This document shows positions 1-5,509 of a DNA stretch of 7,108 bases, in pieces. Position numbers and translations under genes: made by a program. The stretch comes from Rubrobacteraceae bacterium (GTDB lineage Bacteria; Actinomycetota; Rubrobacteria; Rubrobacterales; Rubrobacteraceae), in assembly GCA_013698525.1 (NCBI GenBank), contig JACCSM010000276.1, positions 1 through 7,108 of the forward strand. Reading direction: 5' to 3'. Numbering within the stretch: position 1 is the first letter of the stretch; each line of letters starts with the position of its first letter. The notes beneath the pieces were generated by a model, which worked only from the letters and a program-made list of their open reading frames with translations, was not told the origin of the DNA and ran no database searches.

Positions 1-2484
1 GTTGCGGCCCCTCGCGACCTCCCTGGACGCCAGGAGACCCTTCTCGTGCAGGCGCTTCCAGAGGGTGCGCGGGTTCACCAGGAGAGCGATGCCCTGATCG
101 CGCGCCGTCCGCTGCGCCGTCGCGTACGCGACGCCGGGTTCGAGCAGCAGCGATCCATCGGCTGCGAGCCAGCCCATCCTCCTGCCTCGCGGGCTCCAGT
201 CGTCGAGCCCGTAGCGCCAACCCCAGCGGCCTGGATTCTCCGGCTTCTCGTCGGTCCGAGCGTCCGCCAGGTGCGCATCCCCGCCGCCGATAGCGGCCTC
301 GAGTAGCTCGCGGAACTGCTGGGTTGGCTCCTCCGAGGCCTGATGCTCGGCTTGTGCGGCCGCCGCGTCTACTAATGCCTTCCAGCCTGCATCCCAGGTC
401 TCGCCAGCCTCGGATTTCGTGACCGCACCGACCTCGATCGCAAACTGCAGGAACGTCTCCAGGCCAAGGGCCAGGCTCGCGACGACGTCGGGAGTGCGGG
501 CATGTGTCCCTACTCCGACGGCCCGTAGCTCCTTCTGGCGGGCTGGCAGACTCTCCTTCAAACCACCCATCTGGGATGCGAGGTACCGCACGTAGGCGCT
601 CATGGCGCTCGCGAGCAGGCCTTCTGCAGCGGCCCGCTGCATCTCTGTAAGAACGTCCAGGTCGACGTCACCGGGGGACACCTCAGAGACGAGCATCCTG
701 GCCCGCAGACTCTGCCCGCGGGGCGTGTCCTCGCCGCTGGAGACGATGAGGCCGCGCGGGTGGTACTGAGGACGCAGGGTACCGTCTGCCCACATCCTGC
801 CGCGGCCCGACCTGTTCCCTTGCGCCCGCAGCAGCCGGTCGGCCCCGCGGTGCACACGGGCCACGTCGCCTGTAGTGCCCGTGGGGGAGAAGTCGTCCAC
901 GGTGAGGACGGCGTCCTTGAGCAGGAAGGCCTGCTTCTCGAGGGCGTTGTCCGTGGACTCCCAGTTGCCTGGGAGGTTGCGCCCATTGAACGCCGCCCCG
1001 TAGTGAGCCTGGGTCAGAGCCGTAAGTTCGGTCTTGTACGCGCCCGTAGGGCCGACGAGGTGCAGCGAGAGATCCACCGGCGACGCCTCGCCAAGAGCGG
1101 CTCGGTAAATGGCCGCAAGCAGTGGGTACGTAAGCTCGGGTGGCGCCAGGTCCAGGAAGCGCAAAGAGGCCCGCACGGCCTCTACCAGAGCCGCATTCTC
1201 GGGCGGCTCGGGCAGCTCGCAGTCCCCGAGCCGTCCGTCACCCATCGCGACCTCTATTCCCATCAACGGCCCTTTAGGCCCTATAGCCCCGCCGGCGTGC
1301 AGGTAGACCCACTCTTCTTCGATCTTGCGCCAGCCGGTGTGGGCGAAGTATCTCCGCTCCGTGATCTCCCCAGAGAGCGACTGGATCGCGACGGCGGCGT
1401 GCTTCTCGTATCCGAACCCAGGGTAGACGAACGCGCTCGCGCCGAGGTGCCTGGCGACCCAGCCCATGGAGGCAAAGCTCGCGGCCGGCACCTCGAAGCG
1501 CCTGAGGCGTCCGCCCGAGCGGGCCTCGATCTCGTAGGTGTGCTTCTCTTCGGCGCCGTCGTCCTCGACAATGTCTGAGACGATCTCGGCGACGAAGTTT
1601 GTGAGCGGTGTGGGAGAGGTCCCGTAACGGGTGGGCTTATCCCAGACGAGCCCTTGCGACGTAGCCCTGTATCGAGCGGCAGGCTCCCCATTCTCGTCAT
1701 CCCGCGGCGGTTCCCTTAGCTCCTGGGTAGAGTGTGTGAGGAGATCATCTACGGTGTGCCCGGCCACGAAGTAGTCGTCGACACCCTGCTTCTTACCGTC
1801 TTCACCATGGGGAAGATAGATGACAGCTACCTCAGCCTTGCGGAACTCCAGGAAGTTCTTGATCCGCACCATGGCCTTATACACGGCGGGCTTGAGCATG
1901 ATGTCGGAGTCGAAGACGATGTATGCCTGTCGCCCTTCGAGATTGATGTACTCCCACTCCGCTAACACCGTCTTGCCGCCGTGTTCGTTCTTCCCACGAA
2001 AGCTGGACACCCCCAGGAGCGTCACGGTACAAAGGCCTCGGCTGGTGAGGGCGTCGCCTTTCTTTATGCCTTCGGTGATGAATAGCGGCACTGAAACCTT
2101 GCCCAGCTCGTCGCACATAGAGGGGTGGACGTCGAGTGCCATACTGGTATTCACGGGCGTCTGGTACTTGACGGGTTTGCCGTCCTTGATCGTCGGCTTG
2201 TCGGGTCGGACCTGGTAGGTAGAGATCTCGCCGCGGGGCGAGTAGACGGGGATCAAGAGGGCCGGCACGTTGCGCTGGGTGCGTCCAAAGCCGAGCTGCT
2301 CCAGCTCGACCTTCTTCTCGACGGTGCGGTAGCCGCGAGCCTCCGCGACGGCGGGCTCGATGCCCGACTCCTCGAACAACATGTGCTGGTGCCCCGCGTT
2401 GAGGGATTGCTCCGGTTTACTCTTTGAACCGTTAGACGGCGCAACGCCGTCGGGGTTCGGGTTATTATCTTGCATCAGGGTCAT
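1..2484 (-). CDS. DUF3854/DUF927 primase-helicase-like replication protein (C-terminus cut by window edge)
   Basis: The minus strand is open for 828 codons from an ATG at 2484 to the window edge, with no stop. Residues about 95-245 match DUF3854, a TOPRIM-like domain of mobile-element primases: ITEGIKKGD (E138-D144), VFDSD with D192 and D194, and GVDDYF (234-239). Residues about 295-560 match a DUF927-type helicase/ATPase: TGW at 383-385, Walker A GPTGAYKT at 478-485 and Walker B VLTVDD ending at 531. The last visible residues (RTLWKRLHEKGLL) resemble the winged-helix tail of such proteins, so little is probably missing. The start is supported by GGAAAG 4 bases before the ATG; a second ATG at codon 4 is possible. 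From the family, I infer a cytoplasmic ATP-driven primase/helicase that starts replication of an integrative element or plasmid. It lies 61 bp behind the XRE gene, probably in one operon. Domain calls are strong; the precise activity is inferred. Confidence 0.85.
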   Translation of the reverse strand, partial: MTLMQDNNPNPDGVAPSNGSKSKPEQSLNAGHQHMLFEESGIEPAVAEARGYRTVEKKVELEQLGFGRTQRNVPALLIPVYSPRGEISTYQVRPDKPTIKDGKPVKYQTPVNTSMALDVHPSMCDELGKVSVPLFITEGIKKGDALTSRGLCTVTLLGVSSFRGKNEHGGKTVLAEWEYINLEGRQAYIVFDSDIMLKPAVYKAMVRIKNFLEFRKAEVAVIYLPHGEDGKKQGVDDYFVAGHTVDDLLTHSTQELREPPRDDENGEPAARYRATSQGLVWDKPTRYGTSPTPLTNFVAEIVSDIVEDDGAEEKHTYEIEARSGGRLRRFEVPAASFASMGWVARHLGASAFVYPGFGYEKHAAVAIQSLSGEITERRYFAHTGWRKIEEEWVYLHAGGAIGPKGPLMGIEVAMGDGRLGDCELPEPPENAALVEAVRASLRFLDLAPPELTYPLLAAIYRAALGEASPVDLSLHLVGPTGAYKTELTALTQAHYGAAFNGRNLPGNWESTDNALEKQAFLLKDAVLTVDDFSPTGTTGDVARVHRGADRLLRAQGNRSGRGRMWADGTLRPQYHPRGLIVSSGEDTPRGQSLRARMLVSEVSPGDVDLDVLTEMQRAAAEGLLASAMSAYVRYLASQMGGLKESLPARQKELRAVGVGTHARTPDVVASLALGLETFLQFAIEVGAVTKSEAGETWDAGWKALVDAAAAQAEHQASEEPTQQFRELLEAAIGGGDAHLADARTDEKPENPGRWGWRYGLDDWSPRGRRMGWLAADGSLLLEPGVAYATAQRTARDQGIALLVNPRTLWKRLHEKGLLASREVARGRN

Positions 2485-2545
2485 CTCTCTTTCCGATTGT
2501 CTTCATCAGGCCTTTCGGGGAGGTTGGCTCCGGGGGTCCGCCGCG

Positions 2546-2848
2546 CTACCGGTGGGCCTCCGTTGGTTCTGGGCCGTCTCCGGAGAGCAGGTCCTCGGGC
2601 GCTACCCCGATCACCTCGCACAGGCGCAGGATCGTTTTCGGGTACGCCCCGCGATCGCCGCGCTCAAGCCGCCCTACGGTGGCCTGGCTGCCGCCCATCG
2701 CCTCTGCGAGCTGGCGCTGTGTCAATCCGGCGGCTAGCCGGCACGCCCACAGCCCCTTTAGCAAGTAGCTTCGTCCGCCGTTGGTGGACTTGGCCGTCTC
2801 CTTGATGGCCGCCACTCGGCAGCTCCGCTCCGTCTTCTCGTCGTTCAT
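2546..2848 (-). CDS. XRE-family helix-turn-helix transcriptional regulator
   Basis: This 100-residue protein is a compact Cro/C1-type DNA-binding protein. Residues about 31-88 form the HTH_3 domain: LWACRLAAGLTQRQLAEAMG, then SQATVGRLERGDRG as the recognition helix and turn, then ILRLCEVIGVAPEDLLSG. The N-terminal 27 residues are charged, and the tail (DGPEPTEAHR) looks disordered. I chose the ATG at 2848 because AAGGAGGTGA lies 5 bases upstream; the frame is open back to 2962, but that extension has no ribosome binding site and reads as low-complexity sequence. The gene sits between an AlpA-type HTH gene and the primase-helicase gene on the same strand. In integrative elements, XRE proteins in this position usually repress or tune excision and replication genes. 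That role here is inferred from position; no operator was identified. Confidence 0.85.
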   Translation of the reverse strand: MNDEKTERSCRVAAIKETAKSTNGGRSYLLKGLWACRLAAGLTQRQLAEAMGGSQATVGRLERGDRGAYPKTILRLCEVIGVAPEDLLSGDGPEPTEAHR

Positions 2849-2853
2849 CTCTC

Positions 2854-2863
2854 TCACCTCCTT
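2854..2863 (-). promoter_or_regulatory. Strong ribosome binding site of the XRE gene
   Basis: On the minus strand the sequence AAGGAGGTGA, a full match to the anti-Shine-Dalgarno end of 16S rRNA, is followed by GAGAG and the ATG at 2848. It decides the start of the XRE regulator in favour of 2848 over the upstream ATG at 2962, and it is the strongest site in the window. The regulator may therefore be translated more efficiently than its operon neighbours. Confidence 0.85.
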
Positions 2864-2984
2864 CCCGTTCAGGTTCATCCCGCAGTGCATCCGTGGAGTC
2901 CGACCCTCGAGGGCCACAGGCGGGTCCGAAGGTCTCTGAGAGTTGGCGGGATCCCACGACATCCTCAGTGGCGGGTTGCGAAGG

Positions 2985-3188
2985 TCATTCGCCCGCCGCC
3001 ACGTTTATGTAGCGCTGTCGGCGGACCCATTCGAGATACGATGCTCTGGATACCCGCACGGCCCTGCCCACTTTGATGGCATCAAGCTCCCCGCTTGCTA
3101 CAAGTTCGTAACATTTTGTTCTTCCTAGTGACGTTAAGATCATGAGATCTTGTATGCTCAGCCACTCGGGCTTGATATTTGGCCGCAT
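2985..3188 (-). CDS. AlpA/excisionase-type MerR-like HTH DNA-binding protein
   Basis: This 67-residue protein has the layout of helix-turn-helix domain HTH_17 (excisionase/AlpA family). Residues 10-26 (LSIQDLMILTSLGRTKC) give the first helix and turn, YELVASGELDAIKVGRAVRV (28-47) gives the helix and wing, and SRASYLEWVRRQR (48-60) is the closing helix. AGGAGA sits about 5 bases upstream of the ATG at 3188. Family members are small DNA-bending or activating proteins that act as recombination directionality factors with a tyrosine integrase, or switch on integrase genes. It is the first gene of the leftward operon with the XRE regulator and primase-helicase. It lies about 1.5 kb from the tRNA-Ala scar at 4647, which suits an excisionase role. 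No integrase is visible, so whether it is an excisionase or a plain regulator is open. Confidence 0.8.
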   Translation of the reverse strand: MRPNIKPEWLSIQDLMILTSLGRTKCYELVASGELDAIKVGRAVRVSRASYLEWVRRQRYINVAAGE

Positions 3189-3205
3189 GCCTATCTCCTC
3201 TTTGT

Positions 3206-3211
3206 GCTATA
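3206..3211 (-). promoter_or_regulatory. Possible -10 box of the alpA-XRE-primase operon
   Basis: Read on the minus strand, TATAGC lies just upstream of the ribosome binding site of the AlpA-like gene. No convincing -35 hexamer is found 16-18 bases further up. The context GGCGCAAGTATAGC resembles GGCGCGGTATAGT in front of the divergent transposase-like gene at 3387-3398, so both may use the same type of promoter. The transcript leader would be very short. Confidence 0.3.
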
Positions 3212-3345
3212 CTTGCGCCCGTCATTCGGCATATCCGGTTCGCGCCGGAGGTGGCCGTCGCTGGATGACCGGCTCAGATGTCTAAGAGCCGAACTGTCGC
3301 GGGCTTTATGTGGAATAACCCTCACACTCTCTAATAACGCGCGAG

Positions 3346-3357
3346 AAGAGATCTCTT
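3346..3357. repeat. 12-bp perfect palindrome in divergent intergenic region
   Basis: AAGAGATCTCTT is a perfect palindrome in the 245-bp space between the leftward AlpA-like operon and the rightward transposase-like gene. It is a candidate operator for the XRE or AlpA-like protein. A palindrome of this length may also arise by chance, and there is no second copy in the window. Confidence 0.4.
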
Positions 3358-3374
3358 GGAGCTCGTTCTCCTAC

Positions 3375-3398
3375 TACCGCACTTTGGCGCGGTATAGT
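3375..3398 (+). promoter_or_regulatory. Candidate promoter with overlapping inverted repeat before the transposase-like gene
   Basis: TATAGT at 3393-3398 differs from the TATAAT consensus at one base. It overlaps an inverted repeat, TACCGC (3375-3380) and GCGGTA (3389-3394), separated by 8 bases. No good -35 hexamer is seen. A repressor bound to the repeat would cover the -10 box. An 8-codon reading frame (ATG at 3411, stop at 3435-3437) follows and ends over the TTG start of the next gene. Confidence 0.35.
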
Positions 3399-3433
3399 GT
3401 TGTGTAGGTCATGAACGAGAGGCGACAGCAGCG

Positions 3434-4516
3434 TTGAGCCCGCAGGAGCAGGCGTTCGATGCTGCGGTGCGTGAGGAATTGAAGAGGTTGCATACCCGAA
3501 TCTCCCCACGGTTCAGGCGGCCGGAGGTGCGCGAGCGGGCCGGGCGCTACCTGGCTGGGCTTTTGGAGCCGATGGATCGCCGTACGGGCCGGCAGATGGC
3601 CCGGCAGATCGGCGAGGGGAGGGCCGACGGCGTGCAGCGGCTGCTTAACAAGGCCCGGTGGGACGCCGATGCGGTGCGCGACGATCTCAGGGAGTATGTG
3701 GTAGAGCGCCTGGGCGACCCTTCTGGTGTGCTGGTGCTAACCGAGGTCGGCTTCCCGAAGAAAGGCGCGAAGTCGGTTGGCGTCGAGCGGCTGCGCAACC
3801 CGACGACCGGGCGGCTCGAAACTCGGCAGGAGGGGCTGTTCTTGGCCTACGCGTCGCCGCGCGGATGGGCCTTCATAGACCGGGCACTGTACGTGCCCGA
3901 GGAGTGGGCGGAGGATAGGGAACGGCGACGGGGGGTCGGCGTCCCAGAAGAGGTAGATTTCTCCACAAAGGGCGAGCTGGCACGGGCGATGCTCCAACGC
4001 GCCTTCGAGGTGGGCGTACCTGCTGCATGGGTGACCGCCAACAAGGTCTACGGCGAAGGGGAGGAGCTGCAACTCTGGCTAGAGGCGCGGGGACGACCCT
4101 ACGTGCTGCCGCAGACAGGGGATTGGGTGGATGACGGTACTGGGGGCAAGGGGACGCGCGCCTCTATGTGGCCGTACGGCCCTGTATCCCACGAAGCCGC
4201 TACCGGGCGGTTGCGATGGGTACTCGAACTCCAATCGAAGGCCCGACCCGATGCTTACACTCATTACAGGGCCTACGGCCCGAGAAAGACATCGCTCGCC
4301 GAGCTCGTGTCAGTGGTCGCTAAGCGCTGGACGGCCCAGGAGGGCCTCGAGCGAGCAAAGGACGAGGTGGGGTTGGACCAGTACGAGGTGCGCCGCTGGG
4401 ACGCCTGGCATCGGCACGTCACTTTGAGCCTGTTGGCGCACGCCTCCTTGCAGGTGACACGATCCACGCATGGAGAGTTAAAGGGGACATTGAGCCCCGT
4501 ATCGTCTTCAGTTTGA
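3434..4516 (+). CDS. IS701-family transposase-like protein with catalytic DDE residues replaced
   Basis: The 360-residue protein aligns well with IS701-type DDE transposases: GRYLAGLLEPMDRRTGRQMA, GVQRLLNKARWDADAVRDDL (66-85), LAYASPRGWAFIDRALYVP, VPAAWVTANKVYG and GLDQYEVRRWDAWHRHVTLS (313-332). Functional relatives carry a first Asp in VVDETGF, a second in VTADEVYG and a Glu in RWAIEEGFERAK. Here the same places read VLTEVGF (T103), VTANKVYG (N203) and RWTAQEGLERAK (Q302), so all three metal-binding acids appear lost. About 30 residues after PYVL (222-225) and the usual C-terminal tail also seem missing. The frame is nevertheless uninterrupted. The TTG start at 3434 gives a normal family N-terminus; its ribosome binding site (GAGAGG, 12 bases away) is poor. 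No terminal inverted repeats were found by eye. Family assignment is firm; catalytic loss rests on alignment from memory. It may be a decayed insertion sequence or a DNA-binding exaptation. Confidence 0.82.
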   Translation: MSPQEQAFDAAVREELKRLHTRISPRFRRPEVRERAGRYLAGLLEPMDRRTGRQMARQIGEGRADGVQRLLNKARWDADAVRDDLREYVVERLGDPSGVLVLTEVGFPKKGAKSVGVERLRNPTTGRLETRQEGLFLAYASPRGWAFIDRALYVPEEWAEDRERRRGVGVPEEVDFSTKGELARAMLQRAFEVGVPAAWVTANKVYGEGEELQLWLEARGRPYVLPQTGDWVDDGTGGKGTRASMWPYGPVSHEAATGRLRWVLELQSKARPDAYTHYRAYGPRKTSLAELVSVVAKRWTAQEGLERAKDEVGLDQYEVRRWDAWHRHVTLSLLAHASLQVTRSTHGELKGTLSPVSSSV

Positions 4517-4603
4517 CACCAACCCCGACACCAACCAGGGCGTCATGCGGCGGTACATGGCGGATTGGGTGTAAGCTGCCGAGGCGACAAATTGGCTTAA
4601 TTT

Positions 4604-4619
4604 AGCCGCATTCGCGGCT
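4604..4619. repeat. Small hairpin left of the tRNA scar
   Basis: AGCCGC and GCGGCT form a perfect 6-bp stem around the loop ATTC. It overlaps a second imperfect palindrome, GGCTTAATTTAGCC (4594-4607), so two alternative stems compete. It lies inside the presumed element end, about 30 bp from the tRNA fragment, where integrase or excisionase arm sites would be expected. It has no following T-tract, so a terminator is unlikely. The rest of 4517-4646 holds no recognisable gene. Confidence 0.4.
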
Positions 4620-4646
4620 TCAGCGGTACGCAGTGAAAAGAACAGC

Positions 4647-4693
4647 CCGCCTTTGCACGGCGGAGGTCAGGGGTTCGAATCCCCTCGGCTCCA
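4647..4693 (+). tRNA. 3' half of a tRNA-Ala(UGC) gene, probable attachment-site scar
   Basis: The fragment contains everything from the anticodon stem to the discriminator base. The anticodon stem is CCGCC/GGCGG (4647-4651, 4659-4663) around the loop TTTGCAC with anticodon TGC at 4654-4656. The variable loop is AGGTC. The T-stem is AGGGG/CCCCT around TTCGAAT (4669-4685). The acceptor strand CGGCTCC (4686-4692) is followed by A73. T at position 70 fits the G3:U70 identity pair of tRNA-Ala, and the arms closely resemble E. coli tRNA-Ala(UGC) as I remember it. No D-arm or 5' acceptor strand (GGGGCCG would be expected) precedes it, and no CCA is encoded. It cannot be a working tRNA. Elements that integrate into the 3' part of tRNA genes leave exactly such a duplicate at their far end; the orientation places the element on the left. 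Confidence 0.85.
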
Positions 4694-4737
4694 CTCTAAA
4701 AAGCTGTAGTTTGCAGGTAAAACGCGAGGGATAAGTA

Positions 4738-4764
4738 GAGGCCCCGGATTAGCTCCGCGGCCTC
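4738..4764. repeat. GC-rich hairpin, possible terminator without T-tract
   Basis: GAGGCCCCGG and CCGCGGCCTC pair in 9 of 10 positions around the loop ATTAGCT. The stem is strong, but neither strand carries a run of T after it. A factor-assisted or bidirectional transcription stop behind the tRNA scar is possible; a structural remnant is equally possible. Confidence 0.45.
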
Positions 4765-4860
4765 GTACTACAACCGATACTGCAACGCGCCCTCCGAAGC
4801 GCGAGCTACGCTAGAGCATCGCACGAGCGGCGCGGGGTTTGTCGCTGATAGGCTCCTTCG

Positions 4861-4901
4861 AGCGGCGGGCTTGGCAGCAGCTGTGGCAGCAACCCGCCGC
4901 T
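4861..4901. repeat. Long inverted repeat, 9-bp arms
   Basis: AGCGGCGGG (4861-4869) and CCCGCCGCT (4893-4901) are perfect complements. After a one-base bulge, TTG and CAA extend the stem. The interior contains a partial direct repeat of GGCAGCA. There is no T-tract, and I know no RNA family that it matches. Confidence 0.45.
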
Positions 4902-4960
4902 GCACGGGTTCGGGTACGGTCGTCGGGTATCCTGTGGACGTGAGCCGAAGTCCGTTTCCG

Positions 4961-5010
4961 GGGCGATATTCATGCTGTCTGACATTCATGCGGCCGCATG
5001 AATGTCGCCC
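4961..5010. repeat. Three-half-site array with a perfect 26-bp palindrome
   Basis: The sequence from 4981 to 5006 is a perfect 26-bp palindrome whose arms begin GACATTCATG and meet at CGGCCG. A further half site, GGGCGATATTCATG (4961-4974), lies in front. It is complementary to the right arm CATGAATGTCGCCC (4997-5010) in 13 of 14 positions, so a 50-base foldback and the inner palindrome compete. Three copies of GAYATTCATG in 50 bp look like binding sites for a dimeric regulator. It lies about 190 bp upstream of the VapB start. The ligand is unknown. Confidence 0.7.
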
Positions 5011-5068
5011 ACCATTCGACGAACTTCGTTGCCGTACATGCTTACCACACTTACCTGTGGTGGGTATA

Positions 5069-5120
5069 GGAAGGTCAGTTATCCGGGGCCAGAAGGACGG
5101 ACCGGCTGACTTGACCTTCC
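5069..5120. repeat. Inverted repeat GGAAGGTCA/TGACCTTCC upstream of vapB
   Basis: GGAAGGTCA (5069-5077) and TGACCTTCC (5112-5120) are perfect 9-bp complements with 34 bases between them. The right arm overlaps TTGACC (5111-5116), a good -35-like hexamer pointing to the VapB gene. A smaller repeat, ACCACA/TGTGGT (5044-5049 and 5056-5061), lies just upstream. Such sites suit an operator, for example for VapBC autoregulation, which is usual in the family. Confidence 0.4.
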
Positions 5121-5186
5121 GTGTGGCATTCGCATGTAGGTAGTGCCAAGTGATGTGTTAGTATGGCGACCTTGAGGGCTATGTGC

Positions 5187-5192
5187 CATAAT
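5187..5192 (+). promoter_or_regulatory. -10-like box directly before the VapB start
   Basis: CATAAT matches TATAAT in five of six bases and lies 6 bases before the ATG at 5199. A transcript starting from it would be leaderless or nearly so, a common arrangement in actinobacteria. No -35 hexamer is seen at normal spacing. The alternative is a promoter using TTGACC at 5111-5116 with a weak -10 (TGTAGG, 5135-5140). Confidence 0.35.
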
Positions 5193-5198
5193 CGGGGC

Positions 5199-5507
5199 AT
5201 GGAGTCGAATGAGAGACTGAAGGTGCGGGTCGGACCTCAGGGCAGGATCGTCATACCGGCGGCGCTACGGGAGGAGTTGGGCGTTGGTCCTGGCCAGGAA
5301 CTTGTGGCCCGCGTCGAGGACGGCAGGCTCGTTCTGGAGCGGCGCGAGGACATCGTCAGGCGGCTCAAGGCTCGCTTCTCCCGCGTCCCCGCCGGCCGGG
5401 TGCTCTCCGAGGAGCTGATCGTCGAGCGGCGCGAAGAAGCGAGGCTCGGGGCCGAACGCGAAGCGGAACTCGAGAACGAACGCGGGACGGACGGCGGGAC
5501 GGGGTAA
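5199..5507 (+). CDS. vapB: VapB-type antitoxin, AbrB/MazE-like swapped-hairpin domain
   Basis: The 102-residue protein begins with an AbrB/SpoVT-type DNA-binding domain at residues about 7-48 (LKVRVGPQGRIVIPAALREE, then LGVGPGQELVARVEDGRLVLE). A long charged helical tail follows (IVRRLKARF, then EELIVERREEARLGAE), the part that in this family wraps and blocks the toxin. The frame is open upstream to ATGs at 5163 and 5181, but the ATG at 5199 gives the usual family N-terminus and follows a -10-like box. The gene ends with TAA 2 bases before the GTG of the PIN-domain gene, as expected for an antitoxin-toxin pair. From family knowledge it neutralises VapC and, with it, represses its own promoter. 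The tail is longer than in the shortest VapB proteins. Confidence 0.85.
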   Translation: MESNERLKVRVGPQGRIVIPAALREELGVGPGQELVARVEDGRLVLERREDIVRRLKARFSRVPAGRVLSEELIVERREEARLGAEREAELENERGTDGGTG

Positions 5508-5509
5508 GC

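Larger units (their letters stand above)
4696..5198. other. Intergenic stretch without a recognisable gene
   Basis: About 500 bp between the tRNA scar and the VapB start contain no reading frame that I can relate to a protein. The possible frame at 4871-5143 has no ribosome binding site and its product (rich in Arg, Cys and Pro) resembles no family known to me. The stretch is unusually rich in inverted repeats, listed separately, and ends in the presumed vapBC promoter region. By orientation of the tRNA fragment it should be host chromosome just outside the element. Confidence 0.6.

Noticed and set aside
760..1578. Long plus-strand reading frame (272 codons) and smaller ones across 46-2737
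   Set aside because: They lie opposite the primase-helicase and XRE genes, whose minus-strand frames carry clear domain motifs and ribosome binding sites. Long antisense frames are expected in high-GC coding DNA.
2849..2962. N-terminal extension of the XRE regulator to an ATG at 2962
   Set aside because: The near-perfect ribosome binding site at 2854-2863 sets the start at 2848, and the extension has no family resemblance.
4494..4574. Short frame ending in RRYMADWV behind the transposase-like gene, considered as an integrase tail
   Set aside because: It is only about 26 codons, has no start, and I cannot match it to a recombinase C-terminus.
4618..4630. CTTCAGCGGTA-like sequence considered as the D-arm of the tRNA fragment
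   Set aside because: The distance to the anticodon stem is far too long, the D-stem does not pair, and there is no matching 5' acceptor strand.
4871..5143. Plus-strand reading frame of 90 codons
   Set aside because: There is no ribosome binding site, the product looks like non-coding GC-rich translation, and it runs through the palindromic array.
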